DNA from: JAEZBP01 sp963832725
GTDB taxonomy: Bacteria > Myxococcota_A > Polyangia > Polyangiales > Sandaracinaceae
DNA length: 64,000 nucleotides
NCBI GenBank assembly: GCA_963832725.1
Contig: CAWHVG010000003.1
Span: forward strand, 558,001-622,000
Reading direction: 5' to 3'
Every line of letters starts with the position of its first letter. Within the stretch, counting starts at the first letter, position 1. The notes beneath the pieces were generated by a model, which was not told the origin of the DNA, did not search any database, and saw nothing but the letters and a program-made list of their open reading frames with translations. This document shows positions 1 through 8,792 of this stretch, piece by piece. Position numbers and translations under genes: made by a program.

Positions 1-2
1 AG

Positions 3-395
3 CGGCAGCTCCTGGCCTTCGCGCGGGCGCTCTACCTCGACCGCGACGTGCTGATCCTGGACGAGGCGACGGCCAGCATCGACTCGGACACGGAGGCGCG
101 CCTGCAGAAAGCCATCGAGAAGGTGCTGGTGGGGCGAACGGCGATCGTCATCGCCCACCGCCTCTCGACCATCCGAGCCGCCGATCGCATCCTCGTCTTC
201 CACAAAGGCCGCATCGTCGAGCAGGGCACGCACGGGGAGCTGCTCGCTCAGGACGGCGTCTACGCGCGGCTGGTCCGCCTGCAGTTCGCCAGGCCGGCGG
301 AGCGAGCTGACGCTCGCCGAGCTCCTCCCTCCGCAAGGCCTCCAGTGCGACGCCGCCTGGCCTCGGATCTTCCGACGGTCTCGAGGCCCGCGTGA
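3..395 (+). CDS. ABC transporter ATP-binding protein, C-terminal fragment
   Basis: This is the last 130 residues of an ABC transporter nucleotide-binding domain; the 5' part lies outside the window. Visible motifs are Walker B plus D-loop (DVLILDEATASID) and the H-loop (IVIAHRLSTI), followed by the usual tail EQGTHGELL. The spacing and the EATASID form are typical of exporters of the MsbA/MdlB type, in which the ATPase is fused to a six-helix membrane domain; that fusion cannot be seen here. After about residue 98 the sequence becomes Arg/Pro-rich and no longer resembles the family. ABC ATPases use ATP hydrolysis to move a substrate across the inner membrane. The substrate is unknown. Confidence 0.9.
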   Translation, partial: RQLLAFARALYLDRDVLILDEATASIDSDTEARLQKAIEKVLVGRTAIVIAHRLSTIRAADRILVFHKGRIVEQGTHGELLAQDGVYARLVRLQFARPAERADARRAPPSARPPVRRRLASDLPTVSRPA

Positions 396-549
396 AATTG
401 CGCTCCCGCTCGGCGGCGAACACGAGACGCGGGCCTCACCGATCCTCTATACTGACGCGAATGACTGGGGGCAGGCGCCGCCGCTGCGCCGACCATCGTC
501 CGCACGCTCCCGACGACCCCGCACACGGGGGGGCCGCCACGGTCGAGGT

Positions 550-3500
550 ATGGCGTCGATGAGCGAGACGGACCCGGTCCTCTACGGCAAGTACCAGCTC
601 CTCGATCTGCTGGCGCGCGGCGGGATGGCCGAGGTGTATCAGGCCAAGTCGCACGGCGTCGAGGGGTTCGAGAAGATCCTCGTCATCAAGCGCATCCTCC
701 CCGAGCTGAGCTCGAACCCGCAGTTCGTGGAGATGTTCATCAACGAGGCGAAGATCGCGGTCACGCTCTCGCACGCGAACATCGTCCAGGTCTTCGACCT
801 CGGTCGCGCCGAGGACAGCTACTTCATCGCGATGGAGTACGTGGCCGGCTACGACCTCGCCACGGTGCTCTCCCGCGGTCGCCGGTCGGGCCGGCCGCTG
901 CCGCAAGAGCTCGCCGTCTACGTGGTCAGTGAGCTGGCCAAGGGGCTCGACTACGCGCACCGCCGTCGCGACTCGCAGCTCCGCCCGCTCCACATCGTCC
1001 ACCGTGACGTCTCGCCTCAGAACGTGCTCGTCAGCTTCGAAGGCGAGGTGAAGCTGACCGACTTCGGCATCGCCAAGGCGGCGCTGGCGATGTCGGCCGA
1101 AGAGGACACCGACGCCGGGGTGCTCAAGGGTAAGTACGCCTACATGTCGCCCGAGCAGGCGCGGGGCACCGACGTGGACGCCCGCACCGACATGTTCGCG
1201 CTCGGCATGGTGCTCCACGAGCCTTGGCCGGCAAGAACCCCTTCTTCGTCCCCGAGTCGGCCTACGAGACGCTGCGGCGGGTGCGCGACTGCGACTACGA
1301 CGCCGCTGACTCGGTCGCGTGCCGGGATTGCCCGACGAGCTCTCGGCGATCGTCGAGCGCGCCATGAGCCCCGACCGGGAGGCCCGGCATCCGAACGCCG
1401 GGCGCCCTCTACGAAGAGCTGGTCCAGTTCCTCTACTCGAGCGGCCGGCGCGGCGAGCGGGCACGACCTGTCCGATTTCCTGGCGGAGCTCGGCAGGCCA
1501 GCGGCGCGTCCGACGAGGCCGGCGACGACGCGAGTCTGCGCGCCGTCTTCGATCAGGAGGTCGCCACGCCCGGCAGCTATGCGCCGGAGGCCACGCCGGT
1601 CGAGGTGCCCGTGTCGCGCGTCGGCTCGCGGCGCGGCTCGCGGCCCCGGCGCACGGGAAGCTGGGTCGCGCGGCCATGCGCGAGCGCCGCGACGTCACGG
1701 CGTTGGTGGCGACCTCGCCAGAAGCGCGGTTTCTGACCGATCCCCTCGTGGAGCGCTTGCTGCGGCGCTTCGGCGGAGTGCAGACCGAGGACGCGCCCCT
1801 CCCGGACGGGTCCCCGGCGGTCATCGCCCTCTTCGGGGTGCGCGATCCGGATGGCCGCGACACCGAAGCCGCCGCGCGCTGCGCGCTCCGGCTGGCCCGC
1901 TCGGCGCGCACCGGCACTCAGACCGGGATGGTCGACGTGCCGCTGCGCATCGGGATCGCCTGCGGTCGCATGCTGGTCGACATGGCCGGCGACGCGGTGC
2001 GCGACGAGAGCTACGACAAGCTCACCACCGCTGCGCGGGAGCTGGCGGAGCGGGCGGCGCCGGGGCAGGTCGTGGCCAGCCGTGAAGGGCACCGGGCCAT
2101 CGCCGGCCTCTTCAAGACGACGCGGCTGGGGGAGAGCGGACCCTGCGTCGTCCAGGAGGAGCGCAGCCTCGCGGACGCGTCGGGCAAGTTCGTCGGCCGG
2201 CGCGAGGAGCTGCGGCGAGTGGGCGAGCTCTTGGCCGCGGCGAACCGCGGGAAGATGAAGATGATCGGCCTGAGTGGCGAGGCCGGCTCCGGCAAGACGC
2301 GGCTCCTGCTCGAGACGCTGCGCCGGCTGACGCTCGGTGGCCACGACGTCGGGATGTACGTCGCGACCTGCCCGCGTCAGAGCCGCCGCATCCCGCTGGC
2401 GGCCATCACGGAGATGCTGCGGGCCATGCTCGGCATCGACGAGTTCGAAGCCGAAGCCGACATGCGGGAGAAGGTCTCGAGGCTGCGCGAGCTCGGCCTC
2501 GGCCCGGCCGAGATCGCCGCGGTGTCCGTCACACTGGGCCTCGGGCCGGGGCCGGACGAGTCGGTCGGCAACGCGGAGCAGACGCTCCGGCAGGCGCTGG
2601 CGCGCACCGCGCTGAAGCTCGCCCAGGACCGGCTGACGGTCTTCGCGTGGGACGCCGCCGAGAGCATGGACGACGAGTCGCAGGCGCTGGTGGACGGGCT
2701 GATCCGCGATGCGCGCGAGGCGCGGGTGCGGTCGTTCTCGCCTACCGGCCCGGCTTCGTACACGCGTGGACGGATCTGCCCTTCTACTTCGAGCTCGCGG
2801 TCGGTGCGATGAGCGACGAGGACGTCGCGCGGCTGACCGGGACGCGCTTCGGCCGCCGAAGAGGTCCCGCTGGAGCTCTTGCGCGAGGTCACCGCCAAGA
2901 GCGGCGGCAACCCGCTCTACGTCGAGGAGTACCTCAAGGCGCTGGCGGACGCGGGGGCCATCCGCGTGCACGAAGGGCGTGTGAGCTACGACCCCGAGGT
3001 GGCGGAGGTCGAGGTCCCGAAGACGCTGCGAGGCATCGTGTCGTCGCGCTTGTCACGGCTGGGCGCGACCGACCGCCATTTCCTGCAGGTGGCGTCCATC
3101 GTCGGCGAGCGCTTCACGCCGGAGCTGTTGGCGCACGTCGCGGGCGAGGAGCCCGCCACCGTGGAGCGCGCGCTGGAAGCGCTGGAGGTGCGCGGGCTCG
3201 TCTCGCGCGGGGCCGAACGAATACGAGTTCTCGCACGAGCTGGTCGGCGAGGTGCTGCGCGACGGGCTCACGCTGGAGTCGCGGCGCGAGCTGCACGCGG
3301 CGGTGGCGGCGGCGCTCGAGGACCTCTACCCGAACCGCCTCGACGAGCTGGCCGAGAAGCTCGCCAGCCATCACCGCGAGGCGGGCGACCGCGTCCGGGC
3401 CATGGACTATCTGGTGCGGGCGGCGGACCGATTGGAGACCGAGCACTCGCTGGGCGGTGCCATCGCCGCGCTGAGCCGCGCCATCGACCTCATCTCCCAG

Positions 3501-4553
3501 ACCGCGGAGCCGGACCGGGCGCGCGCCATCGCGCTCTACCGCCGGATCGGCGAGCTCTCGTTCCGCAACCGCGACCTCGAGAAGGGCGCCGAGCGGATGA
3601 CGGCCGCAGTGGAGCTGGCCGAGGGGCTCATGCGAGACGCCGACGTCGCGCGGCTGTCGATGCTCCGCGGGCGTCTCTTGGTGAACATGCCGGGCTCGTC
3701 CGAAGAAGGGCGACGATGGCTCGACCGGGCGGGCGATCTGGCGCGGCAGCTCGGAGACCGGCGCCTCTTGCGGGACGTGATCCTGGCCACCGCCGAGGCG
3801 GACATGCGGTTGGGTGAGCACCGCGGTGCGAGCGACCACTTCGAGCAGGCGCTGACGCTCTCGCGGGAGATGGGCGACACCGAGGCGCAGATTCGCTGCC
3901 TGGTTCCGCTTGCGCTCGCGAGCGCGTCCGACGCGCGGATCGAGCGCTCGCTCGCGGCGCTGCGCGAAGCGCGGGACCTGAGCGAGGATCGCCAGGATCG
4001 CTTCACCGAGTGCGAGCTGTTGAAGATCGAGGGGCTCGTGCACTTCTTCGCGGGGGACCACGCCGCCGCGCTCGAGGCGGCGAGCCACTCGCTCGAGCTC
4101 GCGAAGGAGTACGGCTTCGATTACGAGGCGGCGGTCAACGCGCACAACATCGGCGAGACGTTGATGCGGCTGGGCGACTACAAGAAGGCGTTCGCGTCGC
4201 TCCGCTACAGCTACGAGATGTCGCGCGACCATGGCTGGGAGACGCTCCAGTGGGCGAACATGCGCGTGCTGGGGTTCATCGACGCGACTCGCTTCGGGAG
4301 CAAGGAGGGGCGCGAGCACGTGGTGCAGTCGAACGAGTTCGCGGAGAGCCACGGGTTCGTGTGGGATCTGATCCAGGGGCGCTACTACCTCGCGATCGTC
4401 GATCAGCAGCGCGGCGACGAGGACGGCGCGCGGGCAGCGCTGCGCGAGATCCTGCGGCTGGCGGCCGACCACGGTCACAGCGACTACGTGCGGGCGGCGG
4501 AGAAGGCGCTGCGGGCGCTGGACTCGGGGTCGACGATTCAGCTGCCGGGCTGA
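550..4553 (+). CDS. Ser/Thr kinase / cyclase-like / AAA ATPase / TPR regulator (frameshifted)
   Basis: One gene of roughly 1330 codons is spread over several reading frames by indels near 1222, 1310, 1400, 1500-1660, 2735, 2860 and 3220. The N-terminal kinase has a Gly-rich loop (residues 22-27), Lys47, HRD (151-153), DFG (171-173) and an APE-region YMSPEQ. Next comes a degenerate class III cyclase-like stretch (PLRIGIACGRMLVDMAGDAV), then an AAA/NACHT-type ATPase with Walker A GEAGSGKT near 2280. The last ~450 residues are helical TPR-like repeats ending with a stop at 4551-4553. This layout is known from myxobacterial kinases that sense through the ATPase-TPR part. The pieces follow each other in family order with no missing domain, so I read the breaks as sequence errors rather than gene decay. 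The start at 550 gives a complete kinase N-terminus. Confidence 0.8.
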
Positions 4554-4575
4554 CCGGTCGCGCGCTCCACTCGTC

Positions 4576-4681
4576 GTGCTCGGGGCTGCCGCAGGTGTGT
4601 GCGGTTTCGTGGGTCGTGCTCGGGGCTGCCGCGGGTGGGGGTGTTCGGTTTCGTCGGTGGTGCGCGGGGCTGTCGCGGATG
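4576..4681. repeat. Degenerate 39-45 bp direct repeats, three copies
   Basis: Three copies of a GC-rich unit start at 4576, 4615 and 4660. They share the core GTGCTCGGGGCTGCCGC, with drift in the third copy. They lie just after the stop of the giant kinase gene in a gene-free stretch (4554-5564). No reading frame here has coding character, and no terminator with a T-run is visible. Confidence 0.6.
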
Positions 4682-4696
4682 GGCGTCCGGCGGGTC

Positions 4697-4815
4697 GCGG
4701 GGGATCGCCAGCTCCTTCACGGGACCCCGCCCCGAGCGCCGCGCGCCGAACGATGAAACGGCACATCGTCCGGCACGCGGCGCATGATGAGGCACCCCCA
4801 GGCGTCGCCGGCGAT
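4697..4815 (+). repeat. Dispersed intergenic repeat, copy A (inverted relative to 6121-6230)
   Basis: Two blocks of this stretch recur in reverse orientation at 6121-6230. The first block contains GGGACCCCGCCCCGAGCGCC. The second contains a GATGAGGCACCC core followed by GGCGTCGCCGGCGATCCCC. The copies differ by substitutions, and copy A has extra bases between the blocks. The pair brackets the 150-bp repeats and the thioredoxin gene. I see no transposase, so this is called only as a dispersed non-coding repeat. Confidence 0.5.
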
Positions 4816-4920
4816 CCCCCGCGACCCGCCTGCTCGGGGTGAGGGCAGTCACGGGGTTCATGCTGGTACGGGTCCCGGCGCACGCGCACACGGCGCGCGT
4901 GCACCACGACTGCTGCCGCC

Positions 4921-5505
4921 GGACACGGCTCGCTCGCGTGGCGAGAAACGTGGAGCTGCCGCCGGTCGCTGCGCCACGGGGACGCGCGGGGCTGCCGCCG
5001 GACGCTGCGCGGCGGGGAGCGCGACGCTGCCGCTGCTCGCTACGCGGTGGGGAGCCCGCCGGGGGGCCGCCGGACACGGCTCGCTCGCGTGGCGAGAAGC
5101 GCGGCGCTGACGCGGGTCGCTGCGCCACGGGGACGCGCGGGGCTGCCGCCGACGCTGCGCGGGGGGGAGCGCGACGCTGCCGCCGCTGCTCGCTACGCGG
5201 TGGGGAGCCCGCCGGGGCCGCCGGACACGGCTCGCTCGCGTGGCGAGAAGCGCGGCGCTGACGCGGGTCGCTGCGCCACGGGGACGCGCGGGGCTGCCGC
5301 CGACGCTGCGCGGGGGGGAGCGCGACGCTGCCGCCGCTCGCTACGCGGTGGGGAGCCCGCCGGGGCCGCCGGACACGGCTCGCTCGCGTGGCGAGAAGCG
5401 CGGCGCTGACGCGGGTCGCTGCGCCACGGGAACGCGCGGGGCTGCCGCCGGACGCTACGCGGCGGGGAGCGCGACGCTGCCGCGGGTCGCTACGCGGTGG
5501 CGGTC
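4921..5505. repeat. ~150-bp tandem repeat, about four copies
   Basis: The segment GGACACGGCTCGCTCGCGTG recurs at 4921, 5072, 5223 and 5371, giving periods of 151, 151 and 148 bp. Each unit also contains a GCTGCGCCACGGG block, a GACGCGCGGGGCTGCCGCC block and a TACGCGGTGGGGAGCCCGCC block. The fourth unit decays toward 5505, just before the thioredoxin gene. The periods are not multiples of three, and units differ by short indels, so the array is not translated in one frame although stop codons are rare. Function is unknown. Confidence 0.8.
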
Positions 5506-5564
5506 CTCACGTTCGGCCGCGGCTCGGGAGTGGCGTCGGCGCGTGACGGTCGTAGAACTCCTGC

Positions 5565-6077
5565 GTGACCGAGGCCCCGTCGAAGAAGCGTTCGTGGAGG
5601 CGTCTGGCGTTGGAGCTGGTCGTCCTCGCGGGGATCGTCCTGGCGGTTCGGGCCTGGCAGACGCGCGATGCGCCGCATGGGCCGGCGCCGGAGCTCGCCG
5701 CGGCCGCGCTGGACGGGTCGCCGGTGTCGTTGGCCGAGCACCGCGGCCATCCCGTCCTCGTCCACTTCTGGGCGACTTGGTGCGGCGTCTGCCGCGCCGA
5801 GCAGGGGACGATCGACGGCTTGGCCGAGGACCACGACGTCATCACCGTCGCCGCGCAATCCGGTTCGCCCGAGCAGGTCGCGGCGTTCCTCGAGCACGAG
5901 GGCCTGCATTTTCCGGCGGTCGCCGACCCGACGGGCCAGCTCACGCAGCGCTGGGGCGTGCACGCGTTCCCCACCAGCTTCGTGATCGATCCCGACGGCT
6001 CGATCCGCAGCGTGGAGGTCGGCTATACGACCTCGCTCGGCCTCCGCGCCCGCCTCTGGCTGGCCAGCATTCTCTGA
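5565..6077 (+). CDS. TlpA/ScsD-like membrane-anchored thioredoxin-fold protein
   Basis: A 170-residue thiol-disulfide oxidoreductase of the TlpA/DsbE/ScsD group. A hydrophobic N-terminal anchor (about residues 13-30) follows a short basic start, which places the catalytic domain in the periplasm. The active site is WCGVC (Cys73 and Cys76) in the context FWATWCGVCRAEQ, and a cis-Pro loop (FPTSFVID) lies later in the fold. The stretch DVITVAAQSG after the active site resembles ScsD (suppressor of copper sensitivity) more than CcmG. Members usually reduce specific periplasmic disulfides with electrons from DsbD-type proteins; the partner here is unknown. The gene stands alone between non-coding repeats. 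ATG at 5565 is the only start that leaves the anchor intact. Confidence 0.85.
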   Translation: MTEAPSKKRSWRRLALELVVLAGIVLAVRAWQTRDAPHGPAPELAAAALDGSPVSLAEHRGHPVLVHFWATWCGVCRAEQGTIDGLAEDHDVITVAAQSGSPEQVAAFLEHEGLHFPAVADPTGQLTQRWGVHAFPTSFVIDPDGSIRSVEVGYTTSLGLRARLWLASIL

Positions 6078-6120
6078 CCGTCGCGCGGCCGAGCGCGAGC
6101 GGACCGTCGAGGCTTCCGCG

Positions 6121-6230
6121 CCGTCTCCCACGGGTGGGGATTCGCAGGCGACGCCTCCGGGGGCCTCGTCGAGCTCGTCGTTGCGCGGCGCGGGGCGGGG
6201 TCCCTGCGAAGGGGCTGGCGAGCCACCGCG
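6121..6230 (-). repeat. Dispersed intergenic repeat, copy B
   Basis: Read on the minus strand, this stretch repeats the two blocks described at 4697-4815: a GACGAGGCCCCC core followed by GGCGTCGCCTGCGAATCCCC, and a GGGACCCCGCCCC core. It follows the thioredoxin gene and precedes the end of the minus-strand pair. There are no flanking target-site duplications that I can recognise. Confidence 0.5.
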
Positions 6231-6286
6231 ACCCGCGGGACGCGCGCGGCCGCGCCGCCCGCAATCGTGGTCCGAGCAACGCCGAA

Positions 6287-6532
6287 TCAAGCGGCCGAAT
6301 CGTCCTCCGGCTCGAATCGATCCGCAATCTCGCCGAGAACCTCGGCCGTCGTCCGGAGCGTCGCCGCGCTCGCCTGAAGCGCCGACCTCCCCACGTTCAG
6401 CCCGTGCGCCGCCCAGAGGCGACCCACCTCCACGAGCCCCTTCACGGCCCGCTCCGCCGTCTCCGCCACCCGCGGGTCGGCGTGGTCGGCTTCTCGCTCG
6501 TTCGTCTCGTGCTGCATCTCGATGGCCGTCAT
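6287..6532 (-). CDS. Small helical protein of unknown function
   Basis: An 81-residue protein whose start ATG overlaps the stop of the upstream gene by four bases (ATGA at 6529-6532), so the two are probably translated together. After an acidic, His-containing N-terminus it is predicted as one or two long amphipathic helices, including LQASAATLRTTAEVLGEIAD. It has no Cys, signal peptide or membrane segment. The overall look recalls phasins or other helical granule or coat proteins, but the match is too weak to name. It ends with an acidic tail. Confidence 0.6.
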   Translation of the reverse strand: MTAIEMQHETNEREADHADPRVAETAERAVKGLVEVGRLWAAHGLNVGRSALQASAATLRTTAEVLGEIADRFEPEDDSAA

Positions 6533-7329
6533 GTCTCGTCCCTCTCGTTCTCCGGCAAGAGCCGGCACTCCGGTCCGAGGAAGACCCTCTTCCCCGGCTC
6601 GTCGAAGAGCGCGCGATGCGCGCGTCCGCCCGCGGGCAGGGCGCGACCGCAGACGGAGCAGGTGGCCGGCGTCGCCAGCACCACCGGCTGGTACGCGAAC
6701 ACGCCCGTCAGCAGGTCGGGCGCCGCGTCCGGGCACGCCGGCTCGCTGTCCGCGACCTCACGCGGGCCGTCACTCGCGTCGGCGCCCGCGTCGGTCTTTG
6801 CTGCGTGAGCGCTCGTCTCACCGCCCGCGTCGGTCTTCGCCTCGTGAGCGCTCGCCTCACCGCCCGCGTCGGCCTTTGCGCCGGCAGAGCTCGTGTCGGC
6901 CTTCGTGCCCGGATCGGCGGGTACGTCGCCCGCCGAGCTCGCCCCGCGATCGGTGGCCTCGTCCGCGTCGCGCGACCGAACCGGATCGGCCTGCTCCGAA
7001 GCTGCGCTCGGGCGGTCCGCCTCACCGTTCTCCCAGCGCTCCGCGTGGACACGGCTGCGCAGCTCGTCGCGCTGCCGCGCCAGCCGGTCCAGAAAGCCCA
7101 TCAGCTCGCCCTCGGCCCGCTCGCCGACCGTGTCGACGGCGTCCACCGCGTCCTCGAGGATCGCTCGCACCACGTTCGAGACCGGCACGCGGAGCGAGCG
7201 CGCAAGGCGCTTGAGCTCCTGATCGAGCACGGCGGGTACCCGCGTGTGCAGAACCCGCTCCTTCGGCGCGTCCTCGCGGCGGCGGCGCCGCGATTCGCTG
7301 TCGTCATCGCGTGTCACGACGTAATACAT
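6529..7329 (-). CDS. Ribbon-helix-helix-like protein with C-terminal Cys motif
   Basis: 266 residues in three parts. The N-terminus (about residues 22-66) looks like a ribbon-helix-helix DNA-binding fold: a short strand (VLHTRVP) followed by two helices (LDQELKRLARSLRV and VSNVVRAILEDAV). The middle (about 95-205) is low complexity, rich in Ala, Asp, Thr and Lys, with two to three imperfect copies of a unit containing AKTDAGGE. The C-terminus carries CSVCGR and a later GPEC, possibly a partial zinc site. It lies head to head with the lipoprotein-processing genes. GTGTCAC repeats around its own start suggest autoregulation (inferred). No named family was recognised. Confidence 0.7.
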   Translation of the reverse strand: MYYVVTRDDDSESRRRRREDAPKERVLHTRVPAVLDQELKRLARSLRVPVSNVVRAILEDAVDAVDTVGERAEGELMGFLDRLARQRDELRSRVHAERWENGEADRPSAASEQADPVRSRDADEATDRGASSAGDVPADPGTKADTSSAGAKADAGGEASAHEAKTDAGGETSAHAAKTDAGADASDGPREVADSEPACPDAAPDLLTGVFAYQPVVLATPATCSVCGRALPAGGRAHRALFDEPGKRVFLGPECRLLPENERDET

Positions 7330-7373
7330 GTGTCACGCCGTGAGACGCGTCAAGGGTGGCGTGTCACTTTGTG
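7311..7373. promoter_or_regulatory. Candidate operator: repeated GTGTCAC boxes
   Basis: GTGTCAC occurs at 7311, 7330 and 7361, and the last box runs into an inverted repeat TCAC-TTT-GTGA (7363-7373). The boxes straddle the start codon of the minus-strand RHH-like gene and lie in the divergent promoter region shared with the plus-strand lipoprotein cluster. RHH repressors usually bind short direct or inverted repeats near their own start. The link is an inference from position and repetition. Confidence 0.4.
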
Positions 7374-7456
7374 ATTCGACCTCGCTCGCGTGCGCGGGCC
7401 ACCGTTTGCCGGTAGAGTCCGCGGCCGACCGCGCCTGCTGGTCGAGAGGGGTCGAA

Positions 7457-7591
7457 ATGCGAAGAATCCTGGTCGCCATCGCGCTGTTGACGCTCGCGTG
7501 TGTCACGAGCGGCTGCACTTTCTTCACCCGTGGCGACGACCGCGCCTCCGATCCGCCGGCGGCGGAAGAGGAGGGCGAGGCCGCGCGATGA
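7457..7591 (+). CDS. Small lipoprotein at head of the lspA-lgt cluster
   Basis: A 44-residue protein with a classic short lipoprotein leader: basic MRR, a hydrophobic core (ILVAIALLTLACV), and a candidate lipobox TSGC at about residue 20. The mature part is about 25 residues, acidic at its end. Its stop overlaps the start of the next gene (ATGA at 7588-7591), so it is in an operon with lspA. The -3 residue of the lipobox is Thr, which is unusual. It is too short to assign a function. Confidence 0.6.
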   Translation: MRRILVAIALLTLACVTSGCTFFTRGDDRASDPPAAEEEGEAAR

Positions 7592-8160
7592 GCGAGGGCT
7601 CCGAGAAGACGGCGGCTGCGGAGACGACGCAGCGGCCCCGCTGGGCGCTCTTGGCCGTCGTGGTCTCGGTCGGGGTGATCCTCGACCAGATCACCAAGTA
7701 CCTGGCCGACGCGGATCTGCGCGGGCGTGGTCTGGTGAGGGTCGTCGACGGCTTCTTCGAGCTCCGGTACGCGCGCAATCCGGGCGCGTTCTTCAGCCTC
7801 GGCGCGGAGCTCTCGCCCGACGTGCGCCGCCTGGTCTTCGTGCTGGCGAGCGCGGCGGCCTCGGCGCTGATCGTCCGCCTCTACATGCGGGCCCGCGAGG
7901 ACCAGCGGGCGCTCCGTTGGGCGCTGATGCTCCTGCTGGCGGGCGCGCTGGGCAACCTGATCGATCGCGCCCGCCAGGGCGAGGTGATCGACTTCGTCCA
8001 CCTCTACTGGCGCGACGTGCTCGACTGGGCGACCTTCAACGTCGCCGACGTCTTCATCACCTTCGGGCTGGTGCTCCTGGTGGTGGACATGTTCTGGCCG
8101 AGCCGGGCCCCCGAAAAGGGGCTACCGCCCGCGCCCGCCGACGCCGAGACCAGCCCGTGA
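7588..8160 (+). CDS. lspA: Lipoprotein signal peptidase II, first copy
   Basis: A 190-residue inner-membrane aspartyl protease that removes the signal peptide of lipoproteins after lipid is added by Lgt. Family landmarks are present in order: DQITKY in the first membrane segment, NPGAFFSLG (62-72), GALGNLIDR (119-127), and the catalytic pair in VIDF (Asp135) and FNVAD (Asp154). There are four hydrophobic segments. Start and stop both overlap neighbours by four bases, so this is a tightly coupled operon with a second lspA directly downstream. All key residues are present, so it is probably active. Confidence 0.95.
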   Translation: MSEGSEKTAAAETTQRPRWALLAVVVSVGVILDQITKYLADADLRGRGLVRVVDGFFELRYARNPGAFFSLGAELSPDVRRLVFVLASAAASALIVRLYMRAREDQRALRWALMLLLAGALGNLIDRARQGEVIDFVHLYWRDVLDWATFNVADVFITFGLVLLVVDMFWPSRAPEKGLPPAPADAETSP

Positions 8161-8789
8161 CCGAGCGCCGTTCGAACAGAGCCATCGCCTTCTGCCTCCT
8201 GGGCACGCTGGCGCTCTTGGGCGCGGACCTGGCGACGAAGCAGTGGGCGTCCGATACGCTCTCCGAGGTCCGTCCGGGCACGCCGCCGCCGATCTGTGCC
8301 GGCGAGGGGATGCAGCACTTCCGCAAGCCCGGCGTCGTCCTCGTCGACGGCTACCTCGAGCTCCAGTACGCCGAGAACTGTGGCGCGGCGTTCGGCTTGC
8401 TGCAGGACGCGGGTGACTGGGTACGTCGGGTCATCTTCGGCTTCGCGGCCGCCGCCGCCGCCATCGCTCTCTTCTGGATGTTCATCGTGGGCAAGGGAGG
8501 GCGCTTCTTCGCGTGGAGCGTGCCCTTCGTGGTCAGCGGGGCGCTCGGCAACCTCTTCGATCGCGTGCGGCTGGGCTACGTCGTGGACTTCATCCGCTTC
8601 CACGTCCACGACAGCTTCGAGTACCCGACCTTCAACGTCGCCGACATCACCATCGTCGTCGGCGTGGCGCTCTTGATCCTCGATGGGATGCGCAAGGATC
8701 AGGGGCAGCAGCCGGTCGAGGCCGACCTCGAAGCCGAGGAGCGCAAGACCAAGAAGCGCAAGAAGCGCAGCTCGGCGGCCGAGGCCTGA
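8157..8789 (+). CDS. lspA: Lipoprotein signal peptidase II, second tandem copy
   Basis: A 210-residue paralogue that begins with GTG overlapping the stop of the first lspA (GTGA). It keeps the family motifs NCGAAFGLL (74-82), GALGNLFDR (128-136), VVDF (Asp144) and FNVAD (Asp163). It differs by an inserted periplasmic loop of about 20 residues after the first membrane segment, containing two extra Cys in all (Cys47 there and Cys75 in the NCG motif), and by a basic Lys/Arg-rich C-terminal tail. The two copies are clearly diverged, so this is not a recent duplication. Separate substrate sets, or resistance to LspA-directed antibiotics, are possible reasons to keep two. Confidence 0.93.
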   Translation: MTERRSNRAIAFCLLGTLALLGADLATKQWASDTLSEVRPGTPPPICAGEGMQHFRKPGVVLVDGYLELQYAENCGAAFGLLQDAGDWVRRVIFGFAAAAAAIALFWMFIVGKGGRFFAWSVPFVVSGALGNLFDRVRLGYVVDFIRFHVHDSFEYPTFNVADITIVVGVALLILDGMRKDQGQQPVEADLEAEERKTKKRKKRSSAAEA

Positions 8790-8792
8790 TCC

